DNA of 64,000 nucleotides from Azoarcus sp. (GTDB lineage Bacteria; Pseudomonadota; Gammaproteobacteria; Burkholderiales; Rhodocyclaceae). A program made the position numbers and the translations under genes. How positions within the stretch are numbered: the stretch's first letter is position 1; each line of letters begins with the position of its first letter. Positions 20,929-29,860 of the stretch are shown piece after piece. The notes beneath the pieces are model-generated. The model saw nothing but the letters and a program-made list of their open reading frames with translations, made no database searches and had not been told where the DNA came from. The stretch lies in contig JAIRXQ010000060.1 of NCBI GenBank assembly GCA_031268195.1, positions 28,643 through 92,642 on the forward strand, in the 5' to 3' direction.

Positions 20929-21018
20929 GATTGTTTCGATCCTTTTCAGACACGCTACCGCCATGCCGTTTCACGATCGGCAGACGCGAGAGTAGATACC
21001 AAAGAGATGTCCTGCAAA

Positions 21019-21049
21019 ACCAAAACACGGCCTGAAGCCGTGTTTTGGT
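21019..21049 (-). terminator. Terminator hairpin downstream of the activase gene
   Basis: A perfect 13-bp inverted repeat (ACCAAAACACGGC and complement) encloses the loop CTGAA and, read on the minus strand, is followed by TTTTGC. It separates the activase gene from wbpB. Confidence 0.7.
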
Positions 21050-21078
21050 AAGTGAGGCGTCATTCTGCCACACAGAAA

Positions 21079-21098
21079 GGGCTTTTCAGCCCGTTTTG
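21079..21098 (-). terminator. Second terminator hairpin downstream of the activase gene
   Basis: GGGCT/AGCCC stem with a TTTC loop; on the minus strand the stem is followed by TTTCT. It is met first by transcripts from the activase gene, 60 bases after its stop, with the stronger hairpin at 21019-21049 behind it. Confidence 0.55.
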
Positions 21099-21158
21099 CA
21101 TGACCCGGCACACAAAATATTCATTGCCGCTCGCTCGACAGGAGCCGCGACCACCGTC

Positions 21159-24100
21159 TCACGCCCGCCGGTTGAGGCTCTCGTCCGCGATGGCGCGTTG
21201 CTGGTTGCGGAAGGCGACCGAGAACATGAGTTTGATGCGGTTCAACTGATTGACCTCGGAGGCGCCGGGGTCGTAGTCGATGGCGGTGATGTTGACGTCG
21301 GGGAAGCTGTCCTTCAGCGCCTTGATGACGCCCTTGCCCGTGATGTGGTTGGGCATGCAGGCGAAAGGCTGCATGCACACGATGTTGGGCGCGCCCTGCC
21401 CGATCAGTTCGACCATTTCGGCGGTCAGGAACCAGCCCTCGCCACTTTGGTTGCCGCGCGACAGGAACGGAGCCGCGCCGAACGCGAGCTCGTCGATGGT
21501 CGGCGGCGGGGTGAAGCGGGCGCTTGCGGCCAGCGCCTGCCGCATGTCGCGGCGGTAGTAGTCCATCGCACGGATTGCGGCGTTGCCAGCCAGCGCCGCG
21601 AGTTTGCTGCGCGACAGGAAACGGTGGTTGAAATCGTAGTCGTAGGCGCAATAGAGCAGGAAATCCATCAGGCCCGGCATCACCGCTTCGCCCCCCTCGC
21701 GCTCGATGACGCGCACGATGTCGTTGTTCGCGCCGGGGCTGAATTTGACGAGAATTTCTCCCACTAGGCCGATGCGCGGCTTGATCGCATCGGTGAGCGG
21801 CAGCGCATCGAAATCGCGCGCAATGCCGTGGACGTGATTGCGGAAGGCGCGGAAATTGCCCTCGGCCAGCGTCTGCTTGCAGCGCGCGACCCAGGTTTCG
21901 TAGAGCGCATCGGCCGAACCCGCGTCGCGTTCGTAGGGACGGGTGCGGAACAAGACATGCATGAGCAGATCGCCATAGACGACGCTCATCATGATGCGGT
22001 GCAGGAGCTTCCAGCTCAGTTTGAAGCCGTCGCTCTTTTCCATCCCCACCGTGTTGAATGAAATCACCGGCACATCGGGGAAGCCAGCATCACGCAAGGC
22101 TTTGCGCAGATAGCCGATGTAGTTGGTGGCACGGCAGCCGCCGCCGGTCTGCGAGATCATCAGCGCGGTGCGTTCCGGGTCGTACTGCCCGGATTTCAGC
22201 GCCTCGACCAGTTGCCCGACGACGATGATCGACGGGAAGCAGGCATCGTTGTTGACGAAACGCAGCCCCTGGTCGATGGCCCCGGCGGAGACGTTTTCCA
22301 ACACTTTGAAGCGATAGCCGCAGGCGTTGAACGTCGCTTCGAGAAACTGGAAATGCATCGGAGACATTTGCGGCGCAAGGATCGTGTACCCGGCGCGCAT
22401 CTCCTTCGTAAACGGCGTGCGGCGGATTTTCTGGCGCGGATGGAAATGGATGACCTGCGCCCCGGTGCGCTGCCCGCGTTCGTCCAGCGCCGCCTTGAGC
22501 GAGCGGATGCGGATGCGCGCCGCGCCGAGATTCGCGCCTTCGTCGATTTTCAGGCCAGTGTAGATCTTGCCGCGCTGGGCGAGGATTTCCTGTACCTGAT
22601 CGATAACGATGGAATCGAGCCCGCAGCCGAAGGAGTTCAGCTGGATCACATCCAGCACGCGCTCACGCGCGGCCAGGGACGCGGCGCGGTACAGGCGGGC
22701 GTGGTACGTCCATTGATCGACCACGCCGAGGGGGGCGTCGAGCTCGCCCAGATGCGCGACCGAATCTTCGGTGAGCACCGCCATGCCGAGCGAAGTGATG
22801 ATGCGCGGAATGCCGTGATGGATTTCCGGGTCGATGTGATAGGGTCGCCCGGAGAGCACGATGCCGTGCCGCCCGGTTTCGCGTAGATGGTCGAGCACCG
22901 CCTCGCCCTGCCGCGCAACTTCGGCCTTCATCCGCTCCTGCTCGGCCCAACCCGCCGCGAGCGCGCGGCGGATGTCGCCCGCACGGATCTCCGGGAATAC
23001 CCGTTGCAGCTGCCTGGCAAGTTTTTTTTCGCTTTCCAGCGATAGGAACGGCTGGATCATCTCGACGCCGTTCTCTTTCAGGTAGCCGATGTTGTTGCGG
23101 ATCAGTTCGGGATAGGAGGTGACGACCGGGCAATTGAAATGGTTGTCGGCGTCGTTGAATTCCTTTTTCTCGAACGGGATGCAGGGATAGAAAATGGTTT
23201 TCACGCCCTGTTTGACCAGATCGACGATATGCCCGTGCACGAGCTTGGCCGGATAGCACACGGTGTCCGACGGCAAGGTGTCCAAGCCCTGTTCCAGCAA
23301 GGCGCGCGACGAAGGCGAGGACAGGCGCACTTCGAAACCGAGCTCGGTGAGGAAGGTGAACCACAGCGGATAGTTCTCGAACATGTTGAGCGCGCGCGGC
23401 ACGCCAATCACGCCGCGCGGCGCCTCTTTCACGGGTTCGTAGGCGAAAACGCGCTCGTACTTCCATTCGTAGAGATCGGGCGCATCGGAGGCGCCTGCTT
23501 TGCCTTTGCCCAAACCGCGCTCGCAGCGGTTGCCGGAGATGAACTTGCGTCCGTCCGGAAAGCGGTTGACCGTCATCGCGCAGGTGTTGCTGCACAGACC
23601 GCAACGCACCATCGCATGTTTGACGGTGAAGCCATGCACGGCCTCCGCCGTGAGGGTGGTGCTCGCTTCCTTGCCCTGCCAGCGCTCTTTGGCGATCAGC
23701 GCGGAGCCGAACGCGCCCATCAGCCCGGCGATGTCGGGCCGCACCGCCTCGCGCCCGGAAATCAGCTCGAAGGCGCGCAACACCGAATCGTTGTAGAAGG
23801 TGCCGCCTTGCACGATGACCTTGCAGCCGAGTTCTTCCGGGCTTTTGAGCTTGATGACTTTGATGAGCGCGTTTTTGATGACCGCGTAGGACAGGCCCGC
23901 CGAAATGTCCGCCACCGATGCGCCTTCCTTCTGCGCCTGCTTGACGCTGGAATTCATGAACACCGTGCAACGCGAGCCGAGATCGGACGGTGCGCCCGAC
24001 TCCAGCGCGACGCGGGCGAATTCCGCAATGGGCATCCCGACCGACTGCGCGAACGTCTCGATGAACGAGCCGCAGCCCGATGAGCACGCCTCATTTAGCA

Positions 24101-25430
24101 AAATGTTGTCGATGGCCCCATCTTTGATGCGCAGGCACTTCATGTCCTGCCCACCGATATCGAGAATGAAGCCGACGCCGGGAAGGAAATGCTCCGCCGC
24201 CTTATAGTGCGCGATGGTTTCGACTTCGGAATGATCGAGCCTGAACGCCTCGCGGATCAGTGCTTCGCCGTAACCCGTAACCGACGAGGCGGCGATGCGC
24301 GCCTCGTCGGGCAGCCTGGCGTACACGTCCGCGAGGATGTCGCCGACGATTTTGACCGGGTCGCCCTCGTTGCTGCCGTAGTGGGTGTAGAGCAGCTCGC
24401 CGCCCTGCCCGATCAGCACCGCCTTGGTGGTGGTGGAGCCGCCGTCGATGCCGAGGAACACCGGGCCGCGATAAGTGGAAAGATTTCCGCGCCGCACCCG
24501 CGCCGCATCGTGCCGCGCCTGGAAAGCGGCGCGTTCGGCCTCGTCGAGGAAGAACGGACGCAGGGTGGACAGGCTTTTTCCCGCCTCGGCGCCCAAACGG
24601 TCGAAATCCGCGAGTACGTCGGCGAAGGCGCGCGCCTGCTTGCCTTCGCCGTGCAGGGCCGCGCCAATGGCGACGAACAATTCGCTATCGGCAGTCGGCA
24701 CCACGTTTTGCGGCGCAAGCGCGAGCGTTGCGATGAACCGTTTTTTCAGTTCCGGCAGGAAATTGAGCGGCCCGCCGAGAAAGGCGACGTTGCCGCGAAT
24801 CTTGCGCCCGCACGCCAGCCCGCTGATGGTCTGGTGCGCCACCGCTTGCAGGACGGAGAGCGCGATGTCCTCGCGCGGCACGCCTTCGTTCAGGAGCGGT
24901 TGCACGTCGCTTTTGGCGAACACGCCACAACGCGCCGCGATCGGGTAAAGATTCTTCGCGCAGCCGGCAAGCTCGTTCAGCCCTTGCGCGTCGGTTTTCA
25001 GGAGCGTCGCCATCTGATCGACAAACGCGCCCGTGCCACCCGCGCAGGAGCCGTTCATGCGTTGTTCGACTCCGTTGGTGAAGAAGGTGATCTTGGCGTC
25101 TTCGCCGCCGAGTTCAATCGCTACGTCCGTTTGCGGCGCGCGCACCTCGATGGCTTTCGCGCAGGCGATGACTTCCTGTACGAACGGCAGACCGAGGATG
25201 TCCGCCATCCCCACGCCGCCGGAGCCGGTCAGCACCACCGCGACCGGCGCGGACGGCGCGATCAGGCCGCTGTCGGACAACGCGGCGAGGCAGCGCGCCA
25301 CGGTTTCGCGCACTTCGGAGAAATGACGGGTATAGGACTTGAACGCTGGTTCTCCCCGCGTATCCAGCACGACCACCTTGACGGTCGTCGAACCGATGTC
25401 GATGCCGATGCGAAAGGACGCTGCACTCAT
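21159..25430 (-). CDS. Giant acyl-CoA dehydratase activase-like protein (BcrAD/BadFG ATPase twice, DUF2229, dehydratase-like)
   Basis: 1423 residues. Two actin-fold ATPase modules of the BcrAD/BadFG (HgdC) type are visible: residues ~7-300 (RIGIDIGSTTVKVVVLD, LGGEDAKITFF, NGSCAGGTGAFVDQ with the cluster cysteine) and ~330-600 (GIDGGSTTTKAVLIG, LDIGGQDMKCLRI, ACSSGCGSFIETFA). A DUF2229 region (VIGVPRALNMFENYPLWF) and a long C-terminal part with cysteine-bearing dehydratase-like segments (VLSGRPYHIDPEIHHGIPR, CMQPFACMPNHITGKG) follow. Homologues activate radical 2-hydroxyacyl-CoA dehydratases or aryl-CoA reductases by ATP-driven electron transfer, but the substrate of this fused type is unknown. 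It stands alone, between two terminators and the DHH gene. Start ATG matches the family N-terminus. Confidence 0.85.
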   Translation of the reverse strand: MSAASFRIGIDIGSTTVKVVVLDTRGEPAFKSYTRHFSEVRETVARCLAALSDSGLIAPSAPVAVVLTGSGGVGMADILGLPFVQEVIACAKAIEVRAPQTDVAIELGGEDAKITFFTNGVEQRMNGSCAGGTGAFVDQMATLLKTDAQGLNELAGCAKNLYPIAARCGVFAKSDVQPLLNEGVPREDIALSVLQAVAHQTISGLACGRKIRGNVAFLGGPLNFLPELKKRFIATLALAPQNVVPTADSELFVAIGAALHGEGKQARAFADVLADFDRLGAEAGKSLSTLRPFFLDEAERAAFQARHDAARVRRGNLSTYRGPVFLGIDGGSTTTKAVLIGQGGELLYTHYGSNEGDPVKIVGDILADVYARLPDEARIAASSVTGYGEALIREAFRLDHSEVETIAHYKAAEHFLPGVGFILDIGGQDMKCLRIKDGAIDNILLNEACSSGCGSFIETFAQSVGMPIAEFARVALESGAPSDLGSRCTVFMNSSVKQAQKEGASVADISAGLSYAVIKNALIKVIKLKSPEELGCKVIVQGGTFYNDSVLRAFELISGREAVRPDIAGLMGAFGSALIAKERWQGKEASTTLTAEAVHGFTVKHAMVRCGLCSNTCAMTVNRFPDGRKFISGNRCERGLGKGKAGASDAPDLYEWKYERVFAYEPVKEAPRGVIGVPRALNMFENYPLWFTFLTELGFEVRLSSPSSRALLEQGLDTLPSDTVCYPAKLVHGHIVDLVKQGVKTIFYPCIPFEKKEFNDADNHFNCPVVTSYPELIRNNIGYLKENGVEMIQPFLSLESEKKLARQLQRVFPEIRAGDIRRALAAGWAEQERMKAEVARQGEAVLDHLRETGRHGIVLSGRPYHIDPEIHHGIPRIITSLGMAVLTEDSVAHLGELDAPLGVVDQWTYHARLYRAASLAARERVLDVIQLNSFGCGLDSIVIDQVQEILAQRGKIYTGLKIDEGANLGAARIRIRSLKAALDERGQRTGAQVIHFHPRQKIRRTPFTKEMRAGYTILAPQMSPMHFQFLEATFNACGYRFKVLENVSAGAIDQGLRFVNNDACFPSIIVVGQLVEALKSGQYDPERTALMISQTGGGCRATNYIGYLRKALRDAGFPDVPVISFNTVGMEKSDGFKLSWKLLHRIMMSVVYGDLLMHVLFRTRPYERDAGSADALYETWVARCKQTLAEGNFRAFRNHVHGIARDFDALPLTDAIKPRIGLVGEILVKFSPGANNDIVRVIEREGGEAVMPGLMDFLLYCAYDYDFNHRFLSRSKLAALAGNAAIRAMDYYRRDMRQALAASARFTPPPTIDELAFGAAPFLSRGNQSGEGWFLTAEMVELIGQGAPNIVCMQPFACMPNHITGKGVIKALKDSFPDVNITAIDYDPGASEVNQLNRIKLMFSVAFRNQQRAIADESLNRRA

Positions 25431-25548
25431 GCCCGGCTTACGAAGAAAACACTGCATGTATGGATCGAGGGGGAGAACGGAATGCCTGATTTTACCGGAT
25501 ATCCGGGCATACGGAATACGGGTCTTGCCCAGTGCAACGCCCTCCCCG

Positions 25549-26484
25549 TCAGCCATCCGCATTGATGTGCGCGATCAGCTCCTTCAACACCTCATCCGCC
25601 TTGTCGTTGGCAATCTGGCAGGTGCCCGCCGCCTCGTGGCCGCCGCCGCCGTATTTCAACATCAACTCTCCAATGTTGGTCTTGCTGGAGCGATCGAGAA
25701 TCGATTTGCCCGTGGCGAAAACAGTGTTCTGTTTTTTCAGCCCCCACATGACGTGGATGGAGATGTTGGTCTGCGGGAAAAGCGCGTAGATCACGAAGCG
25801 GTTGGTTGCGTAGATGACTTCCTCGTCGCGCAGGTCGAGCACCGCGAGGTTCTTGTGGATCGTCGTGCAGCGCTCGATCTGCGCGCGCGCCTTGTCGACG
25901 TGCTGGAAATAAAGATCCTTTCTTTCCCCCACGTCGGGCAGTTCGAGGATCTCGCCGATGGCGTGCTGCTTGCAGTAGCCGATCAACTGCATCATCAGCA
26001 CGTAGTTGCTGATGCGGAATTCGCGGAAACGTCCGAGCCCGGTGCGGGAATCCATCAAGTAGTTGAGCAGCACCCAGCCCTTGGGATCGAGAATGTCGTC
26101 GCGGGAGAATTGGGCGCTGTCGGCCTTGTCTACCGCCACCATCATGTCATCGGAGATGTTGGGGAAGGTTTTCTTGCCGCCGTAGTAGTTGTAGACCACG
26201 CGCGCCGCCGAGGGCGCGTTGGGGTCGATGATGTAGTTGTCGAGCTCGCCGGGATTGCGCAGCGTCTCGGACAGGTGGTGATCGAACGCCAGATGTGCAC
26301 CGGGGACGTATGGCAGATTGGTGGTGATATCTTTATCGGTGATCTGGATCAGGCCGTCTTGCATGTCTTTGGGATGGACGAACTTGATTTCCTGCAAAAG
26401 ATCGAGTTCTTTCAGCAGCACGGCGCACACCAGCCCGTCGAAATCACTGCGCGTCACCAGACGGAATCTTTGTTCTTCGCTCAC
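25549..26484 (-). CDS. DHH-family phosphoesterase
   Basis: Metal-dependent phosphoesterase of the DHH/DHHA1 superfamily (relatives include exopolyphosphatase, NrnA and RecJ). The 311-residue product has the family's metal sites: TRSDFDGLVCAVLL near the N-terminus, AFDHHLSETLRNPGE, VDKADSAQFS, and the C-terminal DHHA1 motif GGGGHEAAGTCQI. A GTG start at 26484 is chosen because GGAGG lies six bases upstream; the frame extends 17 codons further without an ATG of that quality. Substrate is not clear, perhaps oligonucleotides or a cyclic-dinucleotide product. The activase gene follows after 118 bases. Confidence 0.82.
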   Translation of the reverse strand: MSEEQRFRLVTRSDFDGLVCAVLLKELDLLQEIKFVHPKDMQDGLIQITDKDITTNLPYVPGAHLAFDHHLSETLRNPGELDNYIIDPNAPSAARVVYNYYGGKKTFPNISDDMMVAVDKADSAQFSRDDILDPKGWVLLNYLMDSRTGLGRFREFRISNYVLMMQLIGYCKQHAIGEILELPDVGERKDLYFQHVDKARAQIERCTTIHKNLAVLDLRDEEVIYATNRFVIYALFPQTNISIHVMWGLKKQNTVFATGKSILDRSSKTNIGELMLKYGGGGHEAAGTCQIANDKADEVLKELIAHINADG

Positions 26485-26556
26485 GGGATGCCTCCGGCAA
26501 GAAAATGCGGAGCGGCTATTAGAACCCGCAAGCATGGACGCTGCCTTGGTAACAGG

Positions 26557-27411
26557 TCACGCAAACGGCGTTTTGTCTACCCATGACGCGCGCACGGCCG
26601 CGATCATCCGGGCGGCAAGCGAGCCCGGATGCGGCAGGCCGGGCAAGCGATCGAGCGCGAACCAGCCGAGCGCCTCGATTTCGTCTTCCTGCGCCACGGG
26701 CTCGCCGGAGGCGTAATCGGCAATGAAGCCGATCATCAGCGAATGCGGATACGGCCACGACTGGCTGCCGAAGTAGCGCAAATTGCGGATTTCGATGCCT
26801 GCTTCTTCCCGGATTTCGCGGCACAGGCACTCTTCGACCGATTCACCCGCTTCGACGAAACCGGCAAGTGCGCTGAACATGCCCGGTGCGAAATGGGGCG
26901 AGCGTCCAAGCAGAATTTCGCCGCCCTTGACGACGATGCCGATGGCGACCGGCGAGACGCGCGGATAAACCTTGTGCCCGCAAGCCGTGCAGACACAGGC
27001 GATTTCCGTTGCGTGCAAATCCATCGCCTGCCCGCACGCGCCGCAATGACGATTGTCCAGACACCATGCGGCCAACTGGCGCGCCCGCACGAACGCGGCC
27101 AGCCACGCTTGCGGCCATTGTCCCCACAGCCTGCGGAAATCGCCGACGATAAACCGCGCGGGCGCGGCGGCATCGGGCCACACCCGCATCAGGCACGGAC
27201 GACCGGAGAGCGCGCCGAAACGGAAAGTTCGCAACGGCGCGCCCAGCTCACAACACAGGGTAGACAGGGCGGCCGCCGTCGGCAGCGCCGCCTCCTGGGT
27301 CAGCAAAAGACGGCTGGCCGCGAACGGAAAAACGTATGCGGACGCCCCCGGCGCCTCGTCCGGCGCGAGCGCGGCATAACCCGGCTCGAACACCGGCGCG
27401 GCGTCGTTCAC
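26557..27411 (-). CDS. nudC: NAD(H) diphosphatase / decapping Nudix hydrolase
   Basis: Cleaves NADH to NMNH and AMP and removes NAD caps from RNA. The 284-residue product carries the NudC-type zinc ribbon (CGACGQ ... CTACGH, residues ~122-142), the Nudix box (GFVEAGESVEECLCRE then IREEAG) and, after it, SQSWPYPHSLM, the NudC-specific SQPWPxPxS motif. It starts with GTG overlapping the hydrolase stop (GTGA), so it is coupled to that gene. Length is close to the E. coli enzyme plus an N-terminal extension. Confidence 0.93.
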   Translation of the reverse strand: MNDAAPVFEPGYAALAPDEAPGASAYVFPFAASRLLLTQEAALPTAAALSTLCCELGAPLRTFRFGALSGRPCLMRVWPDAAAPARFIVGDFRRLWGQWPQAWLAAFVRARQLAAWCLDNRHCGACGQAMDLHATEIACVCTACGHKVYPRVSPVAIGIVVKGGEILLGRSPHFAPGMFSALAGFVEAGESVEECLCREIREEAGIEIRNLRYFGSQSWPYPHSLMIGFIADYASGEPVAQEDEIEALGWFALDRLPGLPHPGSLAARMIAAVRASWVDKTPFA

Positions 27412-28349
27412 GGCACCAGCAACTTCTCGCTCTGGCTCGGCTGGCTGAGCAGGAAATCGCGAACGACGCGGATCTGGTCGTCACTCATCAGCATCGGAGC
27501 ATGCCCCATGCCTTTGAATTCGACGAGTTTCGCCTTCGGGCCGCGCTTCGCCATGTCCTGCCAGATATCGGGCCGCAGCACGGTCGACTCCGCGCCCCGG
27601 ATCGCCAGCACCGGATAGCGCAGGCGATCGTAAGCATCCCAGATGCCCACGTCGAGCAGAATCGGTCCTTTGTGGAAAAGATCGCCCAGACCGGGGTCGT
27701 AGACGAAGCCGTAGCCATTTTCGACCGGATGCACGCTGTAGCGTGTGATGTGCTGCCATTGCTCGTCGGTCAGCTTGCCGAAGGAGGCGCCGACCTCCCG
27801 CACGTAGGCTTCGACGGCGTCCATCGTCGGGAACGCTGGCGCGCGTCCGACGTATTTGCCGATTTCGCGCAAAGTTTCGGCGGGGATGATCGGCCCCACG
27901 TCATTTAGCACGAGGCGACGCACTGGCGAGTGCGGCTCGCTGGCGAGCAGGATGCCGATCAAGCCGCCCATCGACGTACCGACCCAATCGACGTGCAACG
28001 CACCGAGCCGTGCGATGAGCGTGACCATGTCGGAGACGTAGAGCGGAAAAGTGTAATCGTTCTTGTTGTCGAGCCAATCGCTGCGCCCGCGCCCGATCAC
28101 GTCGGGGCAGACCACCCGGTATTCCTTGCAAAGCACCTGCGCCAGTGCATCGAAGTCGCGGCAGTTGCGCGTGAAGCCGTGGACGCAGAGCAGCACTTTC
28201 GGATTATCGGGGTCGCCCCATTCAGTGTAGGCAATGTGATGCAGTCCGTGCGGCCCCATGCACTGCACGACACGTTCGCGCATACCGACGGGCGGGCGCG
28301 TGCGCAGGGTGGATTGGAAAAGACTGCGGATGAAGTTTGGAATTGCCAT
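27408..28349 (-). CDS. Alpha/beta hydrolase
   Basis: Cytosolic alpha/beta-hydrolase-fold enzyme of 313 residues. HGFTRNCRDFDALAQVL carries the oxyanion region, WVGTSMGGLIGILLA the nucleophile elbow with serine, and GMGHAPMLMSDD the catalytic histidine; an acidic residue around VLRPDIW may complete the triad. No signal peptide is seen. Upstream is the hemerythrin gene 35 bases away and the 3' end overlaps nudC by 4 bases. Substrate unknown; esterase or C-C hydrolase activity are both possible. Confidence 0.85.
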   Translation of the reverse strand: MAIPNFIRSLFQSTLRTRPPVGMRERVVQCMGPHGLHHIAYTEWGDPDNPKVLLCVHGFTRNCRDFDALAQVLCKEYRVVCPDVIGRGRSDWLDNKNDYTFPLYVSDMVTLIARLGALHVDWVGTSMGGLIGILLASEPHSPVRRLVLNDVGPIIPAETLREIGKYVGRAPAFPTMDAVEAYVREVGASFGKLTDEQWQHITRYSVHPVENGYGFVYDPGLGDLFHKGPILLDVGIWDAYDRLRYPVLAIRGAESTVLRPDIWQDMAKRGPKAKLVEFKGMGHAPMLMSDDQIRVVRDFLLSQPSQSEKLLVP

Positions 28350-28384
28350 AAAAAAACGACCTCTTTATCTGGGAAAAACAAGAA

Positions 28385-28792
28385 TCAGCTAACACCTTTC
28401 TCTTTCAGGAAAGGGACGTACGCCTTATCCTCTTTCATGATGTGTTTGATGAGCCAGGATTGCAGGAAACTGAGCATTTCCTCCGAAACCGATTCGCCTT
28501 TCTCGAATCTGAGCAGCAATTCGAGTGCGTGGCGCGCGAATTCGTCGTGGCGGGCGCGGTGGGCCTTTTCTTCGGGATAGCCGAGACGGTTGAACAGGTC
28601 TTCCTCGGCGATGAAATGGTTGACGGTGTAATCCACCAACCCTTCCAGAACCTCCTTGACCACCGCCCGGTCGGGATTGCGGGACTCGATTTCGTCGTAG
28701 AGCCGGTTGGTCGCATCGACCAGCCAATGATGCTGGGTGTCTATGGAGTCGATACCCAAAATGAAAGCATCGGACCAAGGCATGAAAGGCAT
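28385..28792 (-). CDS. Bacteriohemerythrin
   Basis: Oxygen-binding non-haem di-iron protein, probably for O2 sensing, storage or delivery in the cytosol. The 135-residue single-domain product contains the ligand pattern: QHHWLVDATNRL, HFIAEEDLF (HxxxE), HRARHDEFA (HxxxH) and HIMKEDKAY (HxxxxD). The ATG at 28792 follows AAGGAG by about seven bases; a slightly longer frame exists but has no ribosome site. It starts a run hemerythrin-hydrolase-nudC and is divergent from queD. Confidence 0.92.
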   Translation of the reverse strand: MPFMPWSDAFILGIDSIDTQHHWLVDATNRLYDEIESRNPDRAVVKEVLEGLVDYTVNHFIAEEDLFNRLGYPEEKAHRARHDEFARHALELLLRFEKGESVSEEMLSFLQSWLIKHIMKEDKAYVPFLKEKGVS

Positions 28793-28934
28793 ATTATTTT
28801 CTCCTTGCCGCATCGCCTGCCTGGATCGAATACGGCATGAAATATCGTTTTTGCAAGGGCGGAATCATACCCCGTGCGCGCGGCCGACGCGAGCGGAATG
28901 CTATAATTCGCGCCCCTTCAAACGAGAGAAAACA

Positions 28935-29384
28935 ATGCGTATCACCCGCCGGCTCGAATTCGACGCAGGTCACCGCATCCCCGACCACGCCAGCCAGTGC
29001 AGGCACCTGCACGGCCACCGCTACGCGCTCGAAATCAGCCTCGTCGGGGGAATCATCGACGCGCCTGGCAAGGCGGACAACGGCATGGTGATGGATTTCG
29101 GTGAAATAAAGCGCATTGCCAGGGAAAAAGTGGTCGACCCGTGGGATCACGCCTTTTTGGCCTGGCGCGGTGACGAGCAGGTGGTGGCGTTTCTCGCCAC
29201 CCTGCCCGGACATAAAACCGTCACATTCGATGTCGTGCCGACAGCGGAAAACCTCGCCGCTGAAGCCTTCCGCATTCTGGACGCCGCATTCCGCGACACT
29301 TTCGGCAATGCGCTGCGACTGGAACGCGTCAGGCTGTTCGAGACGCCGAACTGCTGGGCCGACGCCCAGCGCGGCGAGCCGTGA
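28935..29384 (+). CDS. queD: 6-carboxytetrahydropterin synthase / 6-pyruvoyl-tetrahydropterin synthase family
   Basis: Converts 7,8-dihydroneopterin triphosphate to 6-carboxy-tetrahydropterin for queuosine and other deazapurines. The 149-residue product has the zinc histidines in FDAGHRIPDH and RHLHGHRYALEI, the preceding cysteine (SQCRHLHGH) characteristic of QueD, and WDHAFLAW and LFETPNCWA near the end. Start ATG at 28935 follows GAGAGA by five bases; the frame is open 198 bases further but overlaps the divergent hemerythrin gene. Convergent with the XRE gene, whose stop is only 3 bases away. Confidence 0.9.
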   Translation: MRITRRLEFDAGHRIPDHASQCRHLHGHRYALEISLVGGIIDAPGKADNGMVMDFGEIKRIAREKVVDPWDHAFLAWRGDEQVVAFLATLPGHKTVTFDVVPTAENLAAEAFRILDAAFRDTFGNALRLERVRLFETPNCWADAQRGEP

Positions 29385-29387
29385 ACG

Positions 29388-29645
29388 CTACGCAGCCCTC
29401 TTGCCGAGATCGCGCGTCATTTCGATGCCCGGCGCCGGCATCAACAGCGTGCCCGGCGACGTACCCAACGCCCCAGCGAGTTTGCAGATATTGAGCAAGG
29501 CGATGTTGCGCTGCCCGCGCTCCACACCGCCCACATAGCTGCGCGCCAGACCGCTTTCCGCAGCCAGCCGCTCCTGCGACCAGCCCTTGTTTTTTCTCAT
29601 TTCGCTCAGCCGCAAACCGAACAGGCTACGAGGATCTTTCAACAT
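29388..29645 (-). CDS. Small XRE-family transcriptional regulator
   Basis: An 85-residue helix-turn-helix protein: FGLRLSEMRKNKGWSQERLA, ESGLARSYVGGVERGQRN and LLNICKLAGALGTSPGTLL form one complete Cro/C1 domain, with almost nothing else, as in restriction-modification controller (C) proteins. The ATG lies 8 bases after GGGAG. Its promoter region (29728-29780) contains two adjacent palindromic sites, suggesting autoregulation. No restriction-modification genes, toxin or phage genes are nearby, so its other targets are unknown. Confidence 0.85.
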   Translation of the reverse strand: MLKDPRSLFGLRLSEMRKNKGWSQERLAAESGLARSYVGGVERGQRNIALLNICKLAGALGTSPGTLLMPAPGIEMTRDLGKRAA

Positions 29646-29727
29646 GAATTTTCTCCCTGAGAGGCTTGATCGCACCGGGCTGGCAGCACACGGATACGAC
29701 GAAGAGTAACCATGACCATGCGAAGTC

Positions 29728-29780
29728 ATTATAGGACCCATATTGTGGTTTACCGCAATTCATATTGCGGTAAACCACAA
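29728..29780 (-). promoter_or_regulatory. Promoter of the XRE gene with two tandem operators in a perfect inverted repeat
   Basis: Arms at 29743-29758 (TTGTGGTTTACCGCAA) and 29765-29780 (its exact complement) are separated by six bases. Each 16-bp arm is itself a near-palindrome, TTGyGG-N4-CCrCAA, so two dimer sites lie 22 bp centre to centre, two helical turns. A perfect TATAAT -10 element reads on the minus strand at 29733-29728, and the proximal site covers the region where the -35 would be (TTGCGG, 19-bp spacing). The XRE start codon is about 75 bases beyond the predicted transcription start. Confidence 0.75.
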
Positions 29781-29860
29781 GTCAAGCGCCAAAAAATGCA
29801 CAGTCTTCGGGCGAAAAAATGTCCAGAAAGCCGCGGAAGCGAAACGGGCGAATCCCGCAA

